This document shows, piece by piece, positions 43,113 to 51,913 of a DNA stretch of 64,000 bases (position 1 is its first letter; each line of letters opens with the position of its first letter). The notes under the pieces were generated by a model. The model did no database searches, was not told the origin of the DNA, and saw only the letters and a program-made list of their open reading frames with translations. Made by a program: the position numbers and the translations under genes. Source of the stretch: Bosea sp. Tri-49 (lineage in GTDB: Bacteria; Pseudomonadota; Alphaproteobacteria; Rhizobiales; Beijerinckiaceae); NCBI RefSeq assembly GCF_003952665.1, contig NZ_CP017946.1:5227001-5291000 (forward strand), in the 5' to 3' direction.

Positions 43113-44204
43113 ATGGTGCAGATGTCTCGCCGTCGCCTGCTAAAGGGCGGGCTCGCGGCAGCCGGCTCGGCGCTGGCCGCTCCAGCATTGGCGCAAGGCT
43201 TCCCGTTCAAGCCGAACCAGCGCTATCCGGACCCTTCGGTCGATATCCTCGATCCGAGTTTCGCTAAGTACCGGATCTATTCGAGCACGGTCGAGCAGGT
43301 CGGCACCGGCATGCGCTGGGCCGAGGGGCCGGTCTACTTCCCGGACGGGCGCTACCTCCTCGTCAGCGACATCCCGAACAACCGGATCATGAAGTACGAT
43401 GAGGTGAAGAACAGCTTCACCGTATTCCGTGAGAACGCCAATTACGCCAACGGCAATGCCCGCGACCGCCAGGGCCGGCTGATCACCTGCGAGCACTCGG
43501 TGACCCGGCGTATCACCCGCACCGAGAAGAACGGCCGGATCACCGTCCTCGCCGACAAGTTCGAGGGCAAGCGGCTGAACGCGCCGAACGATGTCGTCGT
43601 CAGGTCGGACGATACGATCTGGTTCACCGATCCGCTCTTCGGCATCAACGGGGAATGGGAAGGCTCGCGCGCCAAGCCGGAGCAGGCGACGACGAATGTC
43701 TACCGGCTCGCTCCCGACGGGAAGCTGACGGCGGTAATCACTGATCTCGTCAATCCCAACGGGCTCGCCTTCTCACCCGACGAGAAGAAGCTCTACGTCG
43801 TCGAGTGGCGCGGCACGCCGAACCGCAGCATCTGGAGCTATGACGTCGACGCCGACGGCAAGGTCTCGAACAAGGTCAAGCTGTTCGACGCCGCCGATTT
43901 CGGCGCGCTCGACGGCTTCCGGGTCGACCGCGACGGCAATCTCTGGTGCGGCTATGGCAGCAATGGCGCGCTCAACGCCGAACCCGCCGATGTCGGTGGG
44001 CGCAAGGTCTATGGCCTGCGCGGCAAGTCGGAGGATCTCGACGGGGTGATGGTGTTCAGCCCGGCCGGCAAGCCGCTCGCCTTCATCCGCCTGCCGGAAC
44101 GCTGCGCCAATCTCTGCTTCGGTGGACCGAAGGGTAACCGGCTCTACATGGCGAGCTCGCACTCGCTCTATGCGCTCTATGTCGAGGCGCACGGGGCGGT
44201 GTAA
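43113..44204 (+). CDS. Tat-exported SMP-30/gluconolactonase family lactonase
   Basis: About 363 residues from ATG 43113, which has GGGGGAAA directly upstream; ATG 43101 is less well placed. Tat signal SRRRLLKGGLAAAGSALA, cleaved near ALAQGFPF. Beta-propeller and metal motifs: GMRWAEGPVYFPDGRYL, LNAPNDVVVRSDDTIWFTD, VNPNGLAFSPDEKKLYVVE and GFRVDRDGNLWCGYG. Such enzymes hydrolyse sugar lactones to aldonic acids. Export to the periplasm means lactone is opened before uptake, fitting the TctC-type binding protein. Confidence 0.9.
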   Translation: MVQMSRRRLLKGGLAAAGSALAAPALAQGFPFKPNQRYPDPSVDILDPSFAKYRIYSSTVEQVGTGMRWAEGPVYFPDGRYLLVSDIPNNRIMKYDEVKNSFTVFRENANYANGNARDRQGRLITCEHSVTRRITRTEKNGRITVLADKFEGKRLNAPNDVVVRSDDTIWFTDPLFGINGEWEGSRAKPEQATTNVYRLAPDGKLTAVITDLVNPNGLAFSPDEKKLYVVEWRGTPNRSIWSYDVDADGKVSNKVKLFDAADFGALDGFRVDRDGNLWCGYGSNGALNAEPADVGGRKVYGLRGKSEDLDGVMVFSPAGKPLAFIRLPERCANLCFGGPKGNRLYMASSHSLYALYVEAHGAV

Positions 44205-44205
44205 C

Positions 44206-45243
44206 TTAGCTTGCTGCGACCAGTTCGCGCACCATCGGGACGACCTCGCGGCCATAGAGGTCGATGCAGCGCAGCAGCTTGTCCTGCGAGAGCGGGCCGG
44301 CGCTGATCTTGAGCTGGAAGCGCTGGAGACCGAGCGCTTTCACTGTCGCTGCGATCTTGCGGGCAACTGTCTCGGGCGAGCCGAGATAGAGCGAGCCGCC
44401 CGCAACTTCGCGCTCGAACTCCTCGCGCGACATCGGGCCCCAGCCGCGCTCGGCGCCGATGCGATCGCGCATCGCCTTGTAGGCCGGGAAGAACTCCTCG
44501 GCGGCTTCAGCGTCGCTCGCCGCGACATAGCCCGGCGAATGCACGCCGATCGGCCGCTCGCCATGGCCGAGCCGCCCCATCGCGTCGCGGTAGAGCTGGG
44601 CGTAAGGGGCAAAGCGCTGGGCCGGGCCGCCGATGATGGCGAGCATCAACGGCAGGTCGTAGCGCGCCGCGCGCACCACCGATTCCGGGCTGCCGCCGAC
44701 GCCGATCCAGGTCGTCAGCTCACTCTTCTCGATCGGCGGGAAGACCTGCTGATCCCGGAGCGGTGGGCGTAGGGTTCCTTCCCAGCTGATGTTCTTCTTG
44801 CGGATCAATTCGACGAAGAGGTCGAGCTTCTCCTCGAACAACACCTCGTATTGCCGGAGGTCGAAGCCGAAGAGCGGGAAGGATTCGGTGAAGGAGCCGC
44901 GGCCGAGGATGACCTCGGCGCGGCCGTTCGAGAGCGCGTCCACCGTCGAGAAGCGCTGGAAGACGCGGATCGGATCATCCGAGCTGAGCACGGTGACGGC
45001 CGAGCCGAGGCGGATGCGGCTGGTCCGGGTCGCGATGCCGGCAAGCACGGTCTCGGGCGAGGACACCGCGAAATCGGCGCGATGGTGCTCGCCGATGCCG
45101 AAGAAATCGATGCCGAGCTCGTCGGCGAGGACGGCCTGCTCGACGAGGTCGCGGATCACCTGCGCATGCGGGAGCAAAGTGCCGTCCGGGCCGGCGGTGA
45201 CGTCGCCGAAAGTGTCGAGGCCGAGTTCGAGATTGGCAGGCAT
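44206..45243 (-). CDS. LLM class flavin-dependent oxidoreductase
   Basis: 345 residues from ATG 45243. Luciferase-like TIM barrel: LELGLDTFGDV start, LADELGIDFFGIGEHHRADF, TSRIRLGSAVTVLSSDDPIR, FSTVDALSNGRAEVILGRGS and TTWIGVGGSPESVVRAARY. These F420/FMN enzymes oxidise diverse substrates; which one is not visible. It is convergent with the lactonase gene, with a single base between the stops. Confidence 0.88.
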   Translation of the reverse strand: MPANLELGLDTFGDVTAGPDGTLLPHAQVIRDLVEQAVLADELGIDFFGIGEHHRADFAVSSPETVLAGIATRTSRIRLGSAVTVLSSDDPIRVFQRFSTVDALSNGRAEVILGRGSFTESFPLFGFDLRQYEVLFEEKLDLFVELIRKKNISWEGTLRPPLRDQQVFPPIEKSELTTWIGVGGSPESVVRAARYDLPLMLAIIGGPAQRFAPYAQLYRDAMGRLGHGERPIGVHSPGYVAASDAEAAEEFFPAYKAMRDRIGAERGWGPMSREEFEREVAGGSLYLGSPETVARKIAATVKALGLQRFQLKISAGPLSQDKLLRCIDLYGREVVPMVRELVAAS

Positions 45244-45488
45244 AAGCGAGGTCCGGGCTGGTGCGGCACGCCGCAAGGACGGCGCCCGCGCCATCTGGCG
45301 CCGTGATCCCCACTGTTCAAAATGCGCCGGCGCCGAAGGCTCTATGCGAATTCGCCGAAATCGGTACCATAGGGAACAATATGTCCGCCATGCCTCCCAT
45401 TTGGGTGTGGTGGGACGGATAAGATTGATGTTGCCTCGGCGCGCTCCGGAAGGAGCCGATGCGAGGGCGACGCATGGGGGGACGGTTC

Positions 45489-45686
45489 ATGGACGGCGAG
45501 GCTGTAGCCGAGAGCGATCGCTCGATCGTCGGCAACCCGATGCTGTTGCCGTTTTTCGATCTCTCCTTCGATGAGATCGAACTGCTGTGCCGGGTGACGG
45601 CGCAATGGCGCGACGACTCGACGGAGGTCGTCGACGGCGCATGGTTCACGAATTTCATGGGCGCACGGAAGGAGCCGGCTCGATAG
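45489..45686 (+). CDS. Hypothetical small protein
   Basis: 65-codon frame from ATG 45489 with GGGGGGACGG upstream. Acidic/aromatic content, FFDLSFDEIELLCRVTAQWR and TEVVDGAWFTNFMG, reads like a real folded protein. No motif recognised. It overlaps a second small frame (45605-45766) out of register; at most one is likely to be the main product, or both are coupled. Confidence 0.4.
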   Translation: MDGEAVAESDRSIVGNPMLLPFFDLSFDEIELLCRVTAQWRDDSTEVVDGAWFTNFMGARKEPAR

Positions 45687-45766
45687 GCGAGGCGCTTCTT
45701 GTCACGCTCGGCATGGTCGCCATCGTGGCGGCAGCATGGTGGGCGACGAACCGATGGCGGCTCTGA
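45605..45766 (+). CDS. Hypothetical single-helix membrane protein
   Basis: 53-codon frame from ATG 45605 (or ATG 45641, 41 codons). The second half is a clean transmembrane helix, IGEALLVTLGMVAIVAAAWW, followed by a basic end (ATNRWRL). It overlaps the previous small frame in another register. No homolog recognised. Confidence 0.3.
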   Translation: MARRLDGGRRRRMVHEFHGRTEGAGSIGEALLVTLGMVAIVAAAWWATNRWRL

Positions 45767-45839
45767 ACCGGCCGCCAATATGCAATCACGCCGCCGGCTC
45801 GAGCCGGGCGCGGCCGACGATCATCACGCACCTCGCGGA

Positions 45840-46634
45840 TCAGCTAGGCGGCTGCTCGCCATCTGCGCAACCGGAGCCTGGACGGATCTCCCGGGCGGCG
45901 CGCGCGCCGCTCTCATCCTTGAGCGCAACACCGGTAAGGCTCCGCGCGAAGGCTTCGCGGATCAGCCAAGCGGCGCGCGCCGCAGCCTCGGCAGCCGATA
46001 ATCCGGCGTCATGCACGTTCGAGATGCAATTGCGTTCGCCGTCCTGCCGGCCGGGGCGTGGCGCGTAGGTCAGATAGAGGCCGAGGCTGTTGGGCGTCGA
46101 CAGCCCGGGACGTTCGCCCAGGAGGATCAGCGCGAGCCGCGCCCGCTGCAATTCGCCGATCTCGTCGGCGAGCGCGACCCTGCCCTGTGTGGCCAGGGCG
46201 ATCGGGCCAAGGCGCCAGCCGGCGCTCCGCACATGATCGACAAGCGAGCGCAGGACAGGAAGCGCATGGGCCTGGACCGCGCTCGCCGAGAGACCGTCGG
46301 CGATGGTGATCGAGAGATCGACCGGATCCGTCGCTACTGCCGCTACCGCCTCCCGGTCGGCCGGCAACAACCTGCGGCCGAGATCTGGGCGCAGGAGATA
46401 GGAGTCCCGGGTCGGCGCGCGGCTCTGCACGCGGATGAGCTGCAGGCCGAGCTTGCCGATCTCGCGCGCCAGCATGTCGGTATCGAGGGCGGCATGGACC
46501 GCGTCCCTGGCGCGGGCATGCGCGAGCGCGGAGCGCAGGGTTTCGCTGGTCGGCAGCCCGGAGCCGGCGCGCCCGAGCGCGATGCGGGCCGGTGTGAGCG
46601 CGGCAAGCCGCTTCCAGCTCTCGATCTCGCTCAT
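45840..46634 (-). CDS. eutC: Ethanolamine ammonia-lyase small subunit
   Basis: 264 residues, normal EutC length. Marks: LTPARIALGRAGSGLPTSET, QSRAPTRDSYLLRPDLGRRL, ITIADGLSASAVQAHALPVL and LILLGERPGLSTPNSLGLYL, then GERNCISNVHDAGLS. With EutB it forms the adenosylcobalamin-dependent lyase that turns ethanolamine into acetaldehyde and ammonia. ATGA overlap with eutB. Confidence 0.95.
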   Translation of the reverse strand: MSEIESWKRLAALTPARIALGRAGSGLPTSETLRSALAHARARDAVHAALDTDMLAREIGKLGLQLIRVQSRAPTRDSYLLRPDLGRRLLPADREAVAAVATDPVDLSITIADGLSASAVQAHALPVLRSLVDHVRSAGWRLGPIALATQGRVALADEIGELQRARLALILLGERPGLSTPNSLGLYLTYAPRPGRQDGERNCISNVHDAGLSAAEAAARAAWLIREAFARSLTGVALKDESGARAAREIRPGSGCADGEQPPS

Positions 46635-48022
46635 CGCGTTTCCAGTGCGGCGAAGGAGGAGAGCAGACGGGCCGCGGCCGCTTGCGGCAGCAGCCGGCCG
46701 TCACCGCCGCTGATGCCCTGGTCTTGCAACCAGGCCTCGAATTCCGGCGCCCGCTTCAGCCCCAGCAAGTCGCGGATATAGAGCTGGTCGTGAAAGGAGG
46801 TCGACTGGTAGTTCAACATCACGTCGTCGGCGCCGGGCACGCCCATGACATAGGTTACGCCGGCGGCGGCGAGCAGCGTCAGCAGCGCGTCCATGTCGTC
46901 CTGATCGGCCTCGGCATGGTTGGTGTAACAGACGTCGCAGCCAAGCGGGACACCCATCAGCTTGCCGCAGAAATGATCCTCCAGCCCGGCGCGGATGATC
47001 TGCTTGCCGTTGTACAGATACTCCGGGCCGATGAAGCCGACCACGGTGTTGACCAGCAACGGATCGAAGGCTCGACAAACCGCATAGGCACGCGCCTCGA
47101 GCGTCTGCTGATCGACGGCGTGATGTGCCTCGGCCGACAATGCCGAGCCCTGGCCCGTTTCGAAATACATGACATTGCTGCCGAGCGTGCCGCGCTTCAG
47201 CGACAGGCCGGCCTGGTGGGCTTCGCGCAAAATGGCGAGATCGACGCCGAAGGAGCGGTTGGCGGATTCCGTCCCGGCGACGGACTGAAAGACCAGGTCA
47301 ACCGGAGCGCCACGTCCGATCAACTCGATGGTCGAGGTGACGTGGGTCAGGACGCAGCCCTGCGTCGGGATGGCGAAGCGCTGGATGACCTCGTCGAGGA
47401 GATGGAGCAGATCGCTAAGCACCGACAGGTTGTCGGAGACCGGGTTAATGCCGATCGTCGCATCGCCGCAGCCGTAGCTGAGCCCGTCGAGGATGGAGGC
47501 GGCGATGCCACGCGGATCGTCGGCCGGGTGGTTAGGCTGCAGCCGCACGGCCATCGTGCCCGGCAGGCCGATCGTGTTGCGAAAGCGCGTGGTGACCCGG
47601 CATTTGCGGGCGACGGAGATGAGGTCCTGAAGGCGCATGATCTTCGAGACCGCGGCCGCCATCTCTGGCGTGATTCCTGGCGCCAGCCGCGCCAGCACAT
47701 CGCTCGTCGCCGCATCGGAAAGCAGCCAGTCGCGGAACGCGCCGACGGTCAGGCTCACGACCGGAGCGAAGGCGGCGCGGTCATGCCCATCGATGATGAG
47801 CCGCGTGATCTCGTCGTCCTCATAGGGGACGAGCGCTTCGGTGAGGAAGGTCGCGAGCGGCAGGTCGGCGAGGGCGAAGCGCGCCGCGACCGCCTCCTCG
47901 GCGGTGGCGGCGACAAGCCCGGCGAGTTCGTCGCCAGAGCGCGGCGGCGTCGCCTTGGCCATCAGCTCGCGCAGATCGCCGAACCGGTAGGTCGTCTGGC
48001 CGATGACATGCCGATAGGCCAT
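46631..48022 (-). CDS. eutB: Ethanolamine ammonia-lyase large subunit
   Basis: 463 residues from ATG 48022, with GGAGAG upstream. Marks: MAYRHVIGQTTYRFGDLRE, RTTIGLPGTMAVRLQPNHP-like substrate region, LDGLSYGCGDATIGINPVSD, TQGCVLTHVTSTIELIGRG, FQSVAGTESANRSFGVDL and GVPLGCDVCYTNHAEADQDD. It holds the substrate and cobalamin contact residues. No eutA, microcompartment or transporter gene is adjacent, so it probably supplies nitrogen or carbon from ethanolamine in a simple two-gene unit. Confidence 0.95.
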   Translation of the reverse strand: MAYRHVIGQTTYRFGDLRELMAKATPPRSGDELAGLVAATAEEAVAARFALADLPLATFLTEALVPYEDDEITRLIIDGHDRAAFAPVVSLTVGAFRDWLLSDAATSDVLARLAPGITPEMAAAVSKIMRLQDLISVARKCRVTTRFRNTIGLPGTMAVRLQPNHPADDPRGIAASILDGLSYGCGDATIGINPVSDNLSVLSDLLHLLDEVIQRFAIPTQGCVLTHVTSTIELIGRGAPVDLVFQSVAGTESANRSFGVDLAILREAHQAGLSLKRGTLGSNVMYFETGQGSALSAEAHHAVDQQTLEARAYAVCRAFDPLLVNTVVGFIGPEYLYNGKQIIRAGLEDHFCGKLMGVPLGCDVCYTNHAEADQDDMDALLTLLAAAGVTYVMGVPGADDVMLNYQSTSFHDQLYIRDLLGLKRAPEFEAWLQDQGISGGDGRLLPQAAAARLLSSFAALETR

Positions 48023-48904
48023 CAAACGCTCTCCACGCCGCAGTGACGCACGGCATGCAAGCATGCTGCCGCGGTGCGGTCACGCGGAGCTTTCGGCTGG
48101 CGAGAGTCGTCTGCCTAGGCTGGCCGTGAAATCTGTCTGAATTCGCAGGGATGGTAGCGGGAGAGGGACTTGAACAACATTTCTAAATAGCTGATAAACA
48201 TAATAACTTAATTCAAATCTGCAGATGGAGGCCATCATAAAGGCCAACGTTCGTTGAGGTTGCCGATGAACATCAGCGAATAGAATTGCGGCGAAGTGGG
48301 CAGAGTGCCGCACCTAGCCAAATTCGTAAACCCGCTCATCGTCGCCCGCGGTTGATTGGACCTGATCGGTTTGGCCGAGCGGCAGCTCGGGAGCCAGAAC
48401 ACAATAATGGCTTGCAGCGCCTGCGACGGACGCTCGTCTATTCTGCGCCATTTGCGGACATTCGGCCTGCGGCTGGGAGGTCATCGACATGTGGCGAACC
48501 GGTTGGCCCGGACCTCGCCTTCTCCACCGATCGTCCAGAGCATCTGCTGTCCATCAGATTGTGGGCTGCCACGGCATGATCCGCAAAGCCTTGCCGCCGG
48601 TGGAACAGCCCTCCAGAGGAGAGTCTCCGTTCTTATAGACGAACGGGCGGCCGGCGAGAAAAGGCAACGCGCGAGTGAATCCTACAAAATTTGTATGTTT
48701 GCAGCGGATTTCTTCCCCGTCGTAGACGCGTTCCCGACCGTGGGGAAGTATCTTCCCCTTTTCTCACGCTGTTGAGATGGCTGTTCTGTCTGTAGCGTTC
48801 CTTTGAAAGAACGTTTCATTGACCGCCCCATCAGCTGGAGAGCACTCTGACGGTGATAGCGAACGCCGCCTGCCGGCGGCCCGAGGCACCTTCCGGAGCA
48901 ACAC
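48023..48904. other. Gene-poor 0.88-kb region between eutB and a Liv-type operon
   Basis: Promoter region of two divergent operons. Around 48170-48235 is AT-rich (TAAACATAATAACTTAATTC), the likely eutB promoter area. At 48742-48758 lies a perfect inverted repeat, GGGGAAG-TAT-CTTCCCC, followed by TTTTCTC; at 48804-48818 is TGAAA-GAACG-TTTCA. Open frames in the middle (e.g. 48356-48775) have erratic composition and no motif. A decayed regulator gene is possible, but nothing supports a specific one. Confidence 0.5.
48742..48758. promoter_or_regulatory. Perfect 7-3-7 inverted repeat upstream of Liv-type operon
   Basis: GGGGAAG, TAT, CTTCCCC, 147 bp before the binding-protein ATG. With the trailing TTTTCTC it could be an intrinsic terminator of an upstream transcript; the short centre also suits an operator. 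Confidence 0.4.
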
Positions 48905-50062
48905 ATGATCAGCCGTCGCGTGCTTACGCGCTCTGTGGCCGCCGCCATCATCCTGGCTTCCACGACCGGCGCTCCCTTCGCCGTTGAGCCGACCGGTGAG
49001 CCAATCCTGCTTGGCGTGAGCGGGCCGCTGACCGGGCCGAACGCGCAATACGGGGCGCAATGGAAGCAGGGCTTCGATCTGGCGCTCGACCAGATCAATG
49101 GAGCAGGGGGCATCAAGGGGCGGCCGCTGCGCTATGTCTTCGAGGATACGCAGAGCGACCCGAAGCAGACCGTCGCGGTCGCGCAGAAATTCGTCGCCGA
49201 CAAGCGCATCGTCGCCGAGCTCGGCGATTTCGCCAGCCCGGCCTCGATGGCGGCCTCGCCGATCTACCAGCGCGCCGGGCTTGTCCAGTTCGGTTTCACC
49301 AATTCGCATCCGAACTTCACCAAGACGGGCGACTTCATCTGGAGCAATTCGGTCAGCCAGGCCGACGAGCAGCCGCTGAATGCGACCTACGTCGTCAACA
49401 AGGTCGGCTTGAAGCGAATTGCGATCCTGTTCCTGAACACCGACTGGGGCCGCACCAGCAAGGACCATTTCGCCGCCACGGCCAAGGAGCTGGGCGCCGA
49501 GGTCGTTGCCGCCGAAGGCTACCAGCCCGACGAGAAGGACTTCCGCTCGACACTGGTGCGCGTGCGCGACGCAAAGCCAGACGGGCTTTTCCTGGTTTCC
49601 TATTATGCCGATGGAGCCCTCATCGTCCGCCAGGCCCGCCAGACCGGCGTCACCGTTCCGATCGCGGCGTCGAGCTCGATCTATTCGCCGAAGTTCATCG
49701 AACTCGGCGCCGAGGCCTCGGAAGGCGTCTTCACCAATGCGCGCTTCTTCCCGGAGGATCCGCGCCCCGAGGTTCAGACCTTCGTCACCGCGTTCCAGGC
49801 CAAGTACGGCAAGGAGCCGGACGCCTTCAACGCTTACGCCTATGACACGGTGGTTCTCTTCGGTCAGGTGCTGCGCGAGGCGCCGAACCTGGACCGCACC
49901 ACGATCCGGGACACGCTGGCCAAGGTGAAGGACGTGCCGAGCGTGGTCTATGGCAAGGCCACCTTCAACACCGAGACGCGCCGCATCCTGGGCGCCCAGA
50001 GCGCTCAGCTCGTGGTGCGTAACGGGCGCTTCACGCTGTGGGATGGGGTGAAGACGAACTGA
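48905..50062 (+). CDS. ABC transporter substrate-binding protein, Liv type
   Basis: 385 residues. N-terminal signal peptide SRRVLTRSVAAAIILA, cleavage near GAPFAVEP. Peripla_BP_6 marks: ILLGVSGPLTGPNAQYGAQW, AGGIKGRPLRYVFEDTQSDP, FGFTNSHPNFTKTGDFIW and FFPEDPRPEVQTF. GGAG precedes the ATG. It is the first gene of an operon with LivH-LivM, LivG, LivF, flavin monooxygenases and AhpD-like proteins, so the ligand is probably a substrate for those oxidoreductases. Confidence 0.92.
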   Translation: MISRRVLTRSVAAAIILASTTGAPFAVEPTGEPILLGVSGPLTGPNAQYGAQWKQGFDLALDQINGAGGIKGRPLRYVFEDTQSDPKQTVAVAQKFVADKRIVAELGDFASPASMAASPIYQRAGLVQFGFTNSHPNFTKTGDFIWSNSVSQADEQPLNATYVVNKVGLKRIAILFLNTDWGRTSKDHFAATAKELGAEVVAAEGYQPDEKDFRSTLVRVRDAKPDGLFLVSYYADGALIVRQARQTGVTVPIAASSSIYSPKFIELGAEASEGVFTNARFFPEDPRPEVQTFVTAFQAKYGKEPDAFNAYAYDTVVLFGQVLREAPNLDRTTIRDTLAKVKDVPSVVYGKATFNTETRRILGAQSAQLVVRNGRFTLWDGVKTN

Positions 50063-50078
50063 CGCGTCAGACCAACCG

Positions 50079-51902
50079 ATGACCTCCTGGTTCGATCACA
50101 CCGTCAACGGTCTGATCATCGGCAACATCTACGCGTTGCTGGCGGTCGGGCTCGCGCTGATTTTCGGCGTCAGCCGCCTGATAAATTTTGCGCACGGTTC
50201 GGTCTATGTCGTCGGCGCCTATGTCGGCTGGGTCGCGGTTTCGGTTCTGCAGACGCCGTTCCCGGTGACGCTGGCGCTGGTGGTTGTACTGACGGGCCTG
50301 CTCGGCATCGTCATCGAGCGCTTCGGCATTCGCCCGCTGGCGGACGCGCCGCGGATCGCCCCGCTCCTGGCGACCATCGGCCTCAGCTTCGTGCTCGACC
50401 AGACCGTGCAGATCTTGTTCAGCCCTGATCCGCGCTCGGTGCCGATGCAGCTGCCGAACTGGCGCGTCGCGATCGGCGGCGGCTCGATCGGCGTGCTCGA
50501 TTTGCTGATCGGCGGCATCGGCATCGTCGCGGCGACCGCGCTCTTCGCCTTCCTCAAGCTGACGAAATGGGGCTGGGCGGTGCGCGCTACGGCGCTCGAC
50601 CGCGACGCGGCCCGGGCCATGGGCGTCGATGTCGACAGGGTCAACCTGATCGTCTTCGCCATCGCCTCTGCCTTGGGCGGCGTCGGCGGCGTGCTCGTCG
50701 GGATGTACTACAACGTCATCACCCCGACGATGGGCTTCGAGGCGACGCTGAAGGGCATCGTCGCCGAGGTGGTCGGCGGCGTCGGCAATGTGCCCGGCGC
50801 GATCGTCGGCTCGCTCTTGCTCGGCGTCATCGAGAGCTATGGCGTCGCGCTGCTCGGCACGAGCTACCGCAACCTCTTCGCCTTCATTCTCTTGATCGCG
50901 ATCCTGGTGCTCAGGCCGAACGGGCTGTTCGCCAGCCGCCGCCAGCTGCCGCCCGAGCCGATGACCGGCACTTTCGTCGCGCCGAGCAAGCCGGTGGCGA
51001 CGCCGCTCCCGCTCATCGCCGCCGCCGGCGCCTTCTTCGTCGCGCTGCCGCTGCTGATCGACAATGGCTACCTGATCCAGACCCTGACCAATGCCTGGCT
51101 CTACGCGCTGCTGGGCTTGAGCTTGACGCTCGTCGCCGGGACGAGCGGGCAGGTCTCGCTCGGTCACGCCGCATTGCTCGCCATCGGCGGCTACACCTCG
51201 GCGCTGCTGGCCTCAGATTTCGGCTGGCCGGTCTGGCTGACCTTGCTCTGCGGCGGCCTTGCGGCGGCGAGCCTCGGCACGCTCCTGGTCTCGCCGGCCT
51301 TCCGCCTGCGCGGCCATTATGTCTCGATCGCGACGCTCGGCATCGGCGAGATCGTCGCGCTCGTGATCCTGAACTGGGAGAGCGTGACACGCGGGCCGAT
51401 CGGCGTCGCCGCCATCCCGCCGCTCGAGCTCTTCGGCCATGCGCTCTACGACACCAATGCGATCTATTGGTTCGCCTTCGCATTGATGGCGGCTCTCGCG
51501 CTGCTGCAGCTGCGTCTGCTTGGCTCGCATCTCGGCCGCACGCTCAGGGCGGTGCGTGACGACGATGTCGCGGCGCGCTCCTTCGGCATCGGGCTCAACC
51601 GCTACAAGGGCCTCGCTTTCGCCTTCGGCGGCTTCTTCGCCGGGATCAGCGGTGCTTTCACCGCGCATATGTACTCGTTCATCAACCACGAGACCTTCAA
51701 CACCCAGATCTCGGTGCTGGCGCTGACCATCGCGATCCTCGGCGGCATGGGCAATGTCGGCGGCGCGATCCTCGGCTCGCTGGCGCTGATCGGCCTGCCA
51801 GAAGTGTTCCGCGTCGCGGCCGAGTACCGCATCCTACTCTACGGCATCGCGCTCCTTCTGCTCGTCCGCTTCCGGCCGCAAGGCCTGCTCGGCACCGTCT
51901 GA
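50079..51902 (+). CDS. LivH-LivM fused ABC transporter permease
   Basis: 607 residues, two permeases in one chain. Residues ~1-285 are LivH-like (HTVNGLIIGNIYALLAVGLA, SRLINFAHGSVYVVGAYVG, GIVAEVVGGVGNVPGAIVGS). A linker ~286-310 (RRQLPPEPMTGTFVAP) leads to ~311-607, LivM-like (LSLTLVAGTSGQVSLGHAAL, FRLRGHYVSIATLGIGEIV, ILGGMGNVGGAILGSLALI). It differs from the triple fusion at 2318-4843 in how the parts are joined. 16 bp after the binding-protein gene. Confidence 0.92.
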   Translation: MTSWFDHTVNGLIIGNIYALLAVGLALIFGVSRLINFAHGSVYVVGAYVGWVAVSVLQTPFPVTLALVVVLTGLLGIVIERFGIRPLADAPRIAPLLATIGLSFVLDQTVQILFSPDPRSVPMQLPNWRVAIGGGSIGVLDLLIGGIGIVAATALFAFLKLTKWGWAVRATALDRDAARAMGVDVDRVNLIVFAIASALGGVGGVLVGMYYNVITPTMGFEATLKGIVAEVVGGVGNVPGAIVGSLLLGVIESYGVALLGTSYRNLFAFILLIAILVLRPNGLFASRRQLPPEPMTGTFVAPSKPVATPLPLIAAAGAFFVALPLLIDNGYLIQTLTNAWLYALLGLSLTLVAGTSGQVSLGHAALLAIGGYTSALLASDFGWPVWLTLLCGGLAAASLGTLLVSPAFRLRGHYVSIATLGIGEIVALVILNWESVTRGPIGVAAIPPLELFGHALYDTNAIYWFAFALMAALALLQLRLLGSHLGRTLRAVRDDDVAARSFGIGLNRYKGLAFAFGGFFAGISGAFTAHMYSFINHETFNTQISVLALTIAILGGMGNVGGAILGSLALIGLPEVFRVAAEYRILLYGIALLLLVRFRPQGLLGTV

Positions 51903-51913
51903 GGAGAAGCGCC

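Noticed and set aside
48356..48775. 139-codon open frame in the gap before the second Liv operon
   Set aside because: Irregular composition, no ribosome site, no motif, and it ends across an inverted repeat that looks regulatory.
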